Assembly (NCBI RefSeq): GCF_003144405.1
Contig: NZ_PENW01000009.1
Span: 248,001 to 312,000 of the forward strand
From: Proteus cibi
Lineage (GTDB): Bacteria > Pseudomonadota > Gammaproteobacteria > Enterobacterales > Enterobacteriaceae
Direction of reading: 5' to 3'
Length of the DNA: 64,000 nucleotides
The position numbers and the translations under genes were made by a program. Numbering within the stretch: the first letter of the stretch is position 1; every line of letters starts with the position of its first letter. The notes under the pieces were generated by a model. The model saw nothing but the letters and a program-made list of their open reading frames with translations, was not told the origin of the DNA and searched no databases. This document shows, one piece after another, positions 57,478 through 64,000 of the stretch.

Positions 57478-57605
57478 TATACTCTAAATATTTTGAAGTG
57501 TAGCTAGGTGACAAGTGAATGAATCACTAGAAACATACAAGAAGTATGTGACTTGTGAAAATATACGTAGTCAATAACGCTACAATTTGAAATATAACGA
57601 TTTTA
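57478..57605. repeat. ERIC (IRU) element, copy 2, diverged
   Basis: Starts with TATACTC (57478-57484) and aligns over its whole length with the copy at 3019-3145 (GTAGCTAGGTGACAAGTGAA, then CATACAAGAAGTATGTGACT and GTCAATAACGCTACAATTTG). The far terminus is degraded to GATTTTA. It ends only 24 nt before the fldA start, so it is probably in the fldA leader or promoter. Confidence 0.82.
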
Positions 57606-57629
57606 GAATAAAAGAGGTTATCTCACTTT

Positions 57630-58157
57630 ATGGCAATCATAGGAATATTCTTCGGCAGTGATACTGGCAACACAGAAAATATTGCCAAAATGCTTAAAGA
57701 AAGACTGGGCGCTGATAATGCCGAAGTTCATGATATTGCAAAATCTAGTCAAGAAGACATCGAAGCGTTCGATATTCTGTTACTAGGTATTCCTACTTGG
57801 TATTATGGTGAAGCACAATGTGATTGGGATGATTTTTTCCCAACACTAGAAGATATTGATTTCAATGGTAAGCTTGTTGCACTATTTGGTTGTGGTGACC
57901 AAGAAGACTACGCAGAATATTTCTGTGATGCAATGGGGACTATCCGCGATATTATTGAACCTCGTGGTGCCGTTATCGTAGGACATTGGCCAACAGAAGG
58001 TTATCATTTCGAAGCCTCTAAAGGGCTTGCAGATGATAATCATTTTATCGGCCTTGCCATTGATGAAGATCGTCAACCAGAATTAACCGAAGAGCGTGTT
58101 GACGCTTGGGTTGCTCAAATTAAAGAAGAAATGAGCCTAGACGAAATTCTGGGATAA
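57630..58157 (+). CDS. fldA: Flavodoxin 1
   Basis: FMN electron carrier for biosynthetic radical-SAM enzymes and reductases. The 175-residue protein has the phosphate loop GSDTGNT (9-15), the FMN-stacking Trp region IPTWYYGEAQCDWDDF and the LFGCGDQEDYAEYFCDAMG segment of long-chain flavodoxins. AGAGG lies 10 nt before the start. It is followed by fur, as in E. coli. Confidence 0.97.
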   Translation: MAIIGIFFGSDTGNTENIAKMLKERLGADNAEVHDIAKSSQEDIEAFDILLLGIPTWYYGEAQCDWDDFFPTLEDIDFNGKLVALFGCGDQEDYAEYFCDAMGTIRDIIEPRGAVIVGHWPTEGYHFEASKGLADDNHFIGLAIDEDRQPELTEERVDAWVAQIKEEMSLDEILG

Positions 58158-58174
58158 TATAAATACTCAATATT

Positions 58175-58193
58175 GAGAATGATAATTATTCAA
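58175..58193. promoter_or_regulatory. Fur box upstream of fur
   Basis: GAGAATGATAATTATTCAA agrees with the Fur consensus at about 14 of 19 positions and lies 154-172 nt before the fur start, in the fldA-fur spacer. It would allow autoregulation, as is known for fur genes. Confidence 0.65.
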
Positions 58194-58346
58194 TGGTGTG
58201 CTAAGATAGTGTGATAGGTGGGGTGTTTATTTTTAAATATCATGCCTATAATCAATGAGGTTATTTATTCACCCGAGTATGAATGAATAAAACCCATTTG
58301 TGAGCACAAAAATTAAATTCACCATTAGCAACAGGATTAAATCCGC

Positions 58347-58793
58347 ATGACCGACAATAATAAAGCGTTAAAAAATGCTGGGTTAAAAGTTACACTTCCT
58401 CGCTTAAAGATCTTGGAAGTGCTCCAGGATCCTGAGTGCCATCATGTCAGTGCTGAAGATCTCTACAAAAAACTTATTGATATCGGTGAAGAGATTGGTC
58501 TGGCAACAGTGTATCGCGTCTTAAACCAATTTGATGATGCTGGTATTGTTACCCGACATAATTTTGAAGGTGGCAAATCAGTATTTGAATTAACTCAACA
58601 ACACCATCATGACCATCTAATTTGTCTTGATTGTGGTAAAGTTATCGAGTTTACAGACGATGCAATTGAATTACGCCAAAGAAACATCGCTGAACGTCAT
58701 GGTATCAAACTTTCCAATCATAGCCTTTATTTATATGGCCATTGTGCTGAAGGTAATTGTAAAGAAGATAGCCACGCACATGATGAGAAATAA
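58347..58793 (+). CDS. fur: Ferric uptake regulator Fur
   Basis: Iron-responsive repressor. The 148-residue protein has the winged-helix DNA-binding half (LKVTLPRLKILEVLQ ... VSAEDLYKKLIDIGEEIGLATVYRVLNQF), the metal-site HHHDH (86-90), and the structural zinc cysteines Cys93/Cys96 and Cys133/Cys138. AGGA lies about 9 nt before the ATG. It is close to E. coli Fur throughout. Confidence 0.98.
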   Translation: MTDNNKALKNAGLKVTLPRLKILEVLQDPECHHVSAEDLYKKLIDIGEEIGLATVYRVLNQFDDAGIVTRHNFEGGKSVFELTQQHHHDHLICLDCGKVIEFTDDAIELRQRNIAERHGIKLSNHSLYLYGHCAEGNCKEDSHAHDEK

Positions 58794-58818
58794 TTCATTC
58801 TGGATAATCTCTCAGTAA

Positions 58819-58848
58819 AAAAAAGGAACTGTTCACAGTTCCTTTTTT
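58819..58848. terminator. Bidirectional terminator between fur and DUF817 gene
   Basis: AAAAAAGGAACTG / CAGTTCCTTTTTT with a 4-nt loop, T-runs on both strands, 26 nt after the fur stop. Confidence 0.88.
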
Positions 58849-58877
58849 ATTGCTCAATATTAGGTATATAAATATCT

Positions 58878-59717
58878 CTACTTCACCACACTAATACTGT
58901 GTTTGATATGTTTTAAATGCACCACAATCGTAAATGTGACAATGACCAATAGTGACCAAGAGCCCCATTTGCCTGCATGTACAGCAGACCAAGCACCAAT
59001 TTGGTTAGGATATTGCCAAACACCAAAAAATGTACCGAAATTCTCAGCAAGCCAAATAAAGAAACCTATCAGAACAAAAGCAAGTAATAAGGGCATTTTT
59101 CGCTCTGTATCATAAGGCGTAAAATAAACCACACTACGAGCATAAAGACCTAAAATAAACGCCGTTAAGTACCATCGATAATCACCGATAAAGTGATGAG
59201 AAAAGAAATTAATATAAATCGCAAGAGCAACTAATGTTGCTAGCCAATAAGGCGGATAATTATCTATACGAACTTTTAAAAAACGCCATGCTTGAATTAA
59301 ATAACTTCCTACCGCCGAATACATAAATCCTGTAAATAAAGGAACTTCCCACAATTTCGTATAAGCAAAATCAGGGTATTTCCATGAACCAATTGCCGCT
59401 GATGTTTTAAATAACTCCATCACAAAGCCAACAATGTGGAAAAAACAAATCGCTTTTAATTCATCCCATGTTTCCAGCTTTCCCCAAACCATCCATAACT
59501 GAAAAGCAATAGCGAGAATAAGAAGCACATCATAACGAGGTATGCCAAAGACACCCTTACTTGGTGTTGCAAATAAAATAAAAAAGAAAAATCCCGCAAA
59601 TAAACAAGAACGCGCTTCTTTCACACCAAAAAAAAGAAATTCAACAATAAATCGTTTTATACCTTTAAAAGGCTTTAGTGGTGGCTCTAATAAAAAATCA
59701 TCCAATCGTTTTAACAT
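58878..59717 (-). CDS. DUF817 integral membrane protein
   Basis: A 279-residue inner-membrane protein with about eight hydrophobic segments. Family-like features are VKEARSCLFAGFFFF, IGSWKYPDFAY, PLFTGFMYSAVGSYLIQAW and FGVWQYPNQIGAW. DUF817 proteins have no established function. It lies between fur and chiP, where E. coli has chiQ, and reads on the minus strand alone. Convergent with fur. Confidence 0.82.
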   Translation of the reverse strand: MLKRLDDFLLEPPLKPFKGIKRFIVEFLFFGVKEARSCLFAGFFFFILFATPSKGVFGIPRYDVLLILAIAFQLWMVWGKLETWDELKAICFFHIVGFVMELFKTSAAIGSWKYPDFAYTKLWEVPLFTGFMYSAVGSYLIQAWRFLKVRIDNYPPYWLATLVALAIYINFFSHHFIGDYRWYLTAFILGLYARSVVYFTPYDTERKMPLLLAFVLIGFFIWLAENFGTFFGVWQYPNQIGAWSAVHAGKWGSWSLLVIVTFTIVVHLKHIKHSISVVK

Positions 59718-59863
59718 GCTTCTTCCTGAAAACTTGCATTATCGAATAGCATTCAATGCAGAATAATAAATAAGGTGAGACAAAATGAATGGCAAGAAAT
59801 TTGCCATAGAATAAAAAAACGTACAAGGATGAAAAGGACGAAAAAGAAAGGAATAAAAAAATA

Positions 59864-59924
59864 AAGGTATTTACCCCCCACTACGATACCCACTCTGACT
59901 GCCTTTACTTAGGGTAAATACCTT
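59864..59924. repeat. 13-bp perfect inverted repeat with 35-nt spacer
   Basis: AAGGTATTTACCC (59864-59876) and GGGTAAATACCTT (59912-59924) are exact inverted copies. A smaller CGCA/TGCG hairpin follows at 59926. They sit at one end of a gene-free 512-bp region (59718-60229) between the DUF817 gene and chiP. Confidence 0.65.
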
Positions 59925-60229
59925 ACGCAAATTCTGCGAAATAACTGAAGCCAGAAGATAAACATAACCCACTCACATTTATCTCAGACGACATGACATG
60001 ACGACTTTACTTCATTACTTTTACTACATACTGCGATTTTAACACCACTCATGACTACTTTTTACTTCAACTCTTTTGCTTCTACTCATCGACTTCTTAC
60101 TACTGCTACTAACAACTACACCTTATTAACGAGGCTTATTTATAAGGTTTTTCTTAATTAACACATCCCTACCTTCTACTACTTATTTTTACTTATCGTA
60201 ATCGTATTTAGTTTTTTTAGTTTTATTTA
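59925..60229. other. Gene-free stretch with strong pyrimidine bias on plus strand
   Basis: About 300 bp composed mostly of TTAC, CTTC, CTAC-like triplets on the plus strand (for example TTACTACTGCTACTAACAAC), with few G. No frame longer than 36 codons with an ATG, and none has a ribosome site. Purpose unknown. Confidence 0.5.
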
Positions 60230-60258
60230 GGATAAAGTGCAATTAATACACTTTATCC
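60230..60258 (-). terminator. Hairpin behind chiP
   Basis: GGATAAAGTG / CACTTTATCC, 10-bp perfect stem with a 9-nt loop, 12 nt after the chiP stop. The minus-strand tail is A-rich rather than T-rich, so termination efficiency is uncertain. Confidence 0.5.
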
Positions 60259-60269
60259 TTATCTTGATA

Positions 60270-61664
60270 TTAGAAAATAGTGAATGGCATTATCACGTTA
60301 AACTTAACGTCTTTTTCATCTTGGAAAATATTGCCAAAACCACCTTCATAACTTGGAATATCAGAGTGGTTATCATAACGGGTATAGTGAAGCTTAAAGA
60401 GAGTACCTTTAGCTCGACCTTCTTGAACCGTATACATAATATCCGCATTCCATGCACTTTCTCTAATACGCTGACCTTGGTCATAAATGGCTTTACCACT
60501 TGGCTTCGCATCCCATGCGTAAATATAAGAAGTCCCTACCGCCCAACCCGATAGATCCCAATTTTTCAGATCATACATAACGCCAGCATAAAGCGCTTTT
60601 TCTCCATTGGCGTTAAAGTCCGAACGGCCATCCCACCAGACATCAAGGCGACCATTAGATGTTGCCCAACCCGGCGTCATACGTTGTAAGAAATAACCTT
60701 GATTACCTTCAGCTTTAACCCAGGTTCCTTCGACTTTGAAGTCAAATACATTATAGGTATAACCAAAAGTCAGTGCTTGTAACCATGCCAGCCCATCATA
60801 AACATCATTAACGCCACCACCAGTCACTTTATCTTTAGCACCGTAGAATTGGTAAGACGTTCTTAATGCATTATCAGCAATTGGGAAATCATAAGAAACT
60901 TTGCCAAAATACTGATCGATATAACCATCTGCCTGACCAAATGCCGCTTCTAATACTAGGCTATTTTTGAAATCATATTTGGCGCCAAAAGAGTGAAGAT
61001 AGCTGATATTGGTTTCTAGATCAGCTTTACGGAAGTTGTACATATTCCGATACCATGGTGCTTTATATTCATCTGTCCACATATAAGAGAAAGACAATTC
61101 ACCACTTTTATCGAAATCGAAAACAGCACCCGCTTCAGCACCGCGGTAAGTTCCTGGTAAGAAGCTCCAGTGTGGGCGTAATAAGCTTTGGCCTTTGGGT
61201 TGAATATATCCACCTTGAGCCCAAAAATTGCCTAATTTGAATTTCGCAGCCGCTTTATAAACACTCATGCCACTGCGATCGCCAGTCCATTTTTCATCCC
61301 AGCGACTTTTGGCATCACTAAAACCGATTTCATTAGGTGCTGCAGGACCACTGTTATTCAATTCAGCCGCACCAAAAGCAGCTAAATCAAGACCAATAAA
61401 ATCACCAAGGTAACCAGAGGAGAAATCCAGATTAGCGTTAAAAGTAGAATGGTGTAAGTTAGCTTTGTATTTGCCGTAATCAGGGCTATTTGGTGTTAAC
61501 TCTTTTCTATCACGGTCACGTTGCCAATAAAAAAGACCACCGGTTAAGGTTGAGTCATCAATAAACCCTTCAGCATGAGACATTTTTGCAGGTAGTGCAG
61601 TTACAAGCAATGCGCCCATAACGGCAAGTGCCACCCTGCCTGGTTTAGCATGTTGCATAACCAT
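60270..61664 (-). CDS. chiP: Chitoporin ChiP
   Basis: Outer-membrane porin of the OprD family that lets chitooligosaccharides through. The 464-residue protein has a signal peptide (ending near SHA, residue 31), mature start [21 protein letters not shown], many amphipathic strands, and the C-terminal sequence [12 protein letters not shown] ending in the Phe needed for barrel assembly. It aligns with E. coli ChiP (YbfM) throughout. Next to glnS, as in E. coli. The lipoprotein gene chiQ that follows in E. coli is absent. Confidence 0.93.
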   Translation of the reverse strand: MVMQHAKPGRVALAVMGALLVTALPAKMSHAEGFIDDSTLTGGLFYWQRDRDRKELTPNSPDYGKYKANLHHSTFNANLDFSSGYLGDFIGLDLAAFGAAELNNSGPAAPNEIGFSDAKSRWDEKWTGDRSGMSVYKAAAKFKLGNFWAQGGYIQPKGQSLLRPHWSFLPGTYRGAEAGAVFDFDKSGELSFSYMWTDEYKAPWYRNMYNFRKADLETNISYLHSFGAKYDFKNSLVLEAAFGQADGYIDQYFGKVSYDFPIADNALRTSYQFYGAKDKVTGGGVNDVYDGLAWLQALTFGYTYNVFDFKVEGTWVKAEGNQGYFLQRMTPGWATSNGRLDVWWDGRSDFNANGEKALYAGVMYDLKNWDLSGWAVGTSYIYAWDAKPSGKAIYDQGQRIRESAWNADIMYTVQEGRAKGTLFKLHYTRYDNHSDIPSYEGGFGNIFQDEKDVKFNVIMPFTIF

Positions 61665-62012
61665 AGCATTGTTTCCTCTTTGACTTTGACTAAAAAAGAA
61701 ATAAGCACAATGCCTATTTCCAAATATAAAACCCCAAGTGGGGAAAAAACCTAAATTAGGTTAGAAACAGCATATTTTTCGCGACGCGAATTATCAACCT
61801 AAAAAAAAGAATTTTTATCAAAATATGACCAAGGGCACATAACCAAATGATCGTTTCATTTTATTGCTTTTATAAGGATTGATAGGAAACCATTCTAGTT
61901 TATTGATTTAAATACACTTTATAAATCAATCTTTAAATGATTCAAATTTCGTTTTTATAAAAAGGAATAATAAGCAGTATTTATAAATGACCTTTTTTAA
62001 CGATGTAAAATA

Positions 62013-62028
62013 TGTGGTATGAATCACA
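62013..62028. promoter_or_regulatory. CRP-like site upstream of chiP
   Basis: TGTGG-TATGAA-TCACA matches the CRP consensus TGTGA-N6-TCACA at 9 of 10 positions, about 350 nt upstream of the chiP start, within the 567-bp gene-free region 61665-62231. Catabolite control of chitin use would fit. Confidence 0.5.
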
Positions 62029-62230
62029 CTTTTCTTATTACAGTTTTATTTAGCGTGATGGTATGAAAAAACAAAAGAATAAAGTGATAGTGAATAAACT
62101 ATTTCAAATGAAATAAATGAAAACTTATCACCGAAAAAAGAAAAAAAGAGGCTAATCAAATTAAGATGAGCCGCTATTTAATATCAATCGCTGAAAAACA
62201 AAACGAACTAAGCTGTAGAATAGCTAAAAA

Positions 62231-62262
62231 AAAATGCTCGATAAATAATTACCGAGCATTTT
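62231..62262 (-). terminator. glnS terminator
   Basis: AAATGCTCG / CGAGCATTT with a 12-nt loop; on the minus strand a run of nine T follows. It lies about 40 nt after the glnS stop. Confidence 0.88.
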
Positions 62263-62300
62263 ATTCATTAAAGTACTAATGTGACTCTAAGCACATCAGA

Positions 62301-63974
62301 TTAACCTTGCTGAGAAATCTTCGCCCAAGTGTCACGTAAGCCCACAGTGCGGTTAAACACAAGTTTATCCGCGGTTGAAAGCTTATCTGCACAGAAGTAG
62401 CCTTCACGCTCAAATTGATACGCTTTTTCGATAGCCGCATCTTTTAAGCTACGCTCAACAAAACCTTCACGAATAACTAATGATTCAGGGTTAATTGTTG
62501 ATAAGAAATCATCTTCTGCAGCCGGGTTTGGTACGCTAAACAAACGGTCATAAAGACGGATTTCAGCAGGAATAGCATGTGGAATACTTACCCAGTGAAT
62601 AACGCCTTTTACTTTACGTCCATCAGCAGGATCTTTATTTAAAGTCTCTGCATCATAAGTACAGTAAATGGTCGTAATTTCGCCTTGTTCGTCTTTCTCG
62701 ACACGTTCTGCTTTAATCACATAAGCATTACGTAAGCGTACTTCTTTACCTAGCACCAGACGTTTATATTGACGATTTGCTTCTTCTTTGAAGTCAGCGC
62801 GATCAATATAGATCTCACGGCTAAATGGGACTTCACGCGTTCCCATTTCTGGTTTGTTCGGGTGATTTGGCGCAACAAGAATTTCTTCGCCTTCAGGCAT
62901 ATTTTCAATCACTAAACGAACGGGATCGATAACCGCCATTGCGCGTGGTGCATTTTCGTTTAAGTCATCACGAATACAAGATTCTAAAGCTGCCATTTCG
63001 ACGTTGTTTTCTTGTTTCGTCACACCAATGCGTAGACAGAATTCACGAATAGATTCTGCGGTATAACCACGACGACGTAAGCCTGAAATCGTTGGCATAC
63101 GAGGGTCATCCCAACCATTCACAATGTTTTCAGTCACAAGCTGATTCAGCTTACGTTTTGACATCACTGTGTATTCAAGGTTAAGACGTGAGAATTCATA
63201 TTGACGAGGATGACAAGGGATAGTGATATTATCCAGCACCCAATCATATAAACGGCGGTTATCTTGGAATTCTAAAGTACATAAAGAATGTGTGATATTT
63301 TCCAGAGCATCAGAGATACAGTGGGTAAAATCATACATTGGATAAATGCACCATTTATTTCCAGTTTGGTGGTGTTCAGCGAATTTAATACGATAAAGCA
63401 CAGGATCACGCATGACAATAAATGGTGATGCCATATCAATTTTCGCACGTAAACACGCTTTACCTTCATCAAAGCCACCAGCACGCATTTTTTCAAATAA
63501 TGCTAAGTTTTCTTCTACGCTACGTGAGCGATAAGGGCTATTTTTACCCGGCTCTTTTAATGTACCGCGGTATTCACGAATTTCTTCAGCGCTTAACTCA
63601 TCAACATAAGCTAAACCTTTATTAATCAGCTCAATCGCATATTGATAAAGTTGATCAAAATAATCTGAGGAGTAATGAATGCTACCTTCCCATTGGAAAC
63701 CTAACCACTGAACATCTTTTTGAATTGAGTTGATGTACTCAATATCTTCTTTTACTGGATTGGTATCATCAAAACGTAGATTACATTTTCCCTGATAATC
63801 TTTAGCAATACCAAAATTCAGGCAAATTGATTTCGCATGGCCGATATGAAGATAGCCATTAGGTTCAGGTGGGAAACGCGTTTGAACGCTATCATGTTTC
63901 CCGGTAGCCAGATCTTCGTCAATAATTTGACGAATAAAGTTCGTTGGGCGGGCATCTGCCTCATTCATGGTCAT
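62301..63974 (-). CDS. glnS: Glutaminyl-tRNA synthetase
   Basis: Charges tRNA-Gln in the cytoplasm. The 557-residue class I enzyme has [15 protein letters not shown] (HIGH at 43-46), the tRNA/ATP-site motif VMSKRKLN near 270, and the C-terminal anticodon-binding beta barrels ending [13 protein letters not shown]. The ATG at 63974 has GAGGAAAAA directly before it; the protein is two to three residues longer at its N-terminus than E. coli GlnS. Confidence 0.97.
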   Translation of the reverse strand: MTMNEADARPTNFIRQIIDEDLATGKHDSVQTRFPPEPNGYLHIGHAKSICLNFGIAKDYQGKCNLRFDDTNPVKEDIEYINSIQKDVQWLGFQWEGSIHYSSDYFDQLYQYAIELINKGLAYVDELSAEEIREYRGTLKEPGKNSPYRSRSVEENLALFEKMRAGGFDEGKACLRAKIDMASPFIVMRDPVLYRIKFAEHHQTGNKWCIYPMYDFTHCISDALENITHSLCTLEFQDNRRLYDWVLDNITIPCHPRQYEFSRLNLEYTVMSKRKLNQLVTENIVNGWDDPRMPTISGLRRRGYTAESIREFCLRIGVTKQENNVEMAALESCIRDDLNENAPRAMAVIDPVRLVIENMPEGEEILVAPNHPNKPEMGTREVPFSREIYIDRADFKEEANRQYKRLVLGKEVRLRNAYVIKAERVEKDEQGEITTIYCTYDAETLNKDPADGRKVKGVIHWVSIPHAIPAEIRLYDRLFSVPNPAAEDDFLSTINPESLVIREGFVERSLKDAAIEKAYQFEREGYFCADKLSTADKLVFNRTVGLRDTWAKISQQG

Positions 63975-64000
63975 TTTTTCCTCAAAGCAAAACGCATAAT

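Noticed and set aside
58242-58286. 13-codon frame upstream of fur as a uof-type leader gene
   Set aside because: No similarity to E. coli uof that I can recall, no clear ribosome site and not coupled to the fur start.
60051-60161. 36-codon frame MTTFYFNSFASTHR... in the pyrimidine-rich region
   Set aside because: No ribosome-binding site and composition simply reflects the biased DNA; not enough support for a gene.

Overview
The window is a chromosomal segment of an AT-rich enterobacterium, most probably Proteus mirabilis or a close Morganellaceae relative. The proteins track Escherichia coli orthologues closely, often residue for residue and to the same length. The gene order is E. coli-like blocks (ybhA-mod-acrZ, gpmA-aroG, pnuC-tRNA-cpoB-pal-tol-ybgC, cyd, suc-sdh-gltA, pgm-seqA-ybfF-ybfE-fldA-fur, chiP-glnS) with characteristic insertions and losses. 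The species call is inference from the proteins, composition and missing nadA, not from a database search.

Layout: 1-8 kb holds the 3' end of ybhA, the molybdate operon modABC (with a ModE operator and an ERIC element upstream), acrZ, modE and modF. Between modE and modF lies a decayed, very AT-rich two-partner-secretion toxin/immunity locus (about 4.4-6.35 kb). 8-12.4 kb: gpmA, aroG, pnuC and an aminoglycoside-adenylyltransferase-like gene where E. coli has nadA. 12.5-18.4 kb: three identical tandem tRNA-Lys genes, then cpoB, pal, tolB, tolA, tolR, tolQ, ybgC (cell-envelope Tol-Pal system). 18.6-21.4 kb: an inserted NTF2-like/MFS/LysR cassette. 21.5-24.7 kb: ybgE, cydX, cydB, cydA (cytochrome bd), then 1.4 kb of AT-rich DNA without visible genes. 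26.1-37.8 kb: sucDCBA, sdhBADC and, divergently, gltA: the core TCA cycle, with a Fur-box-like palindrome in the shared control region.

37.8-39.8 kb: a divergent AraC regulator/MFS pair. 40.2-51 kb: a five-gene plus-strand cluster homologous to E. coli yehI-yehL-yehM-yehP-yehQ (HEAT/DUF4132, MoxR AAA+ ATPase, DUF5682, VWA protein, SWIM zinc finger). This is the least understood multi-gene system in the window, and a strong terminator-like hairpin splits it after the ATPase. 51-64 kb: a Nif3-family gene, ybfA, a RelE-like toxin remnant, yehS, pgm, seqA, ybfF, ybfE, a second ERIC element directly before fldA, fur, a DUF817 membrane protein, the chitoporin chiP and glnS.

Functionally the window is mostly housekeeping: metal/cofactor supply (Mo, Fe, NAD precursors), glycolysis, TCA cycle, respiration and envelope integrity. 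Accessory material is limited to the TPS relic, the two transporter-regulator cassettes, the adenylyltransferase-like gene and the yeh MoxR-VWA cluster.
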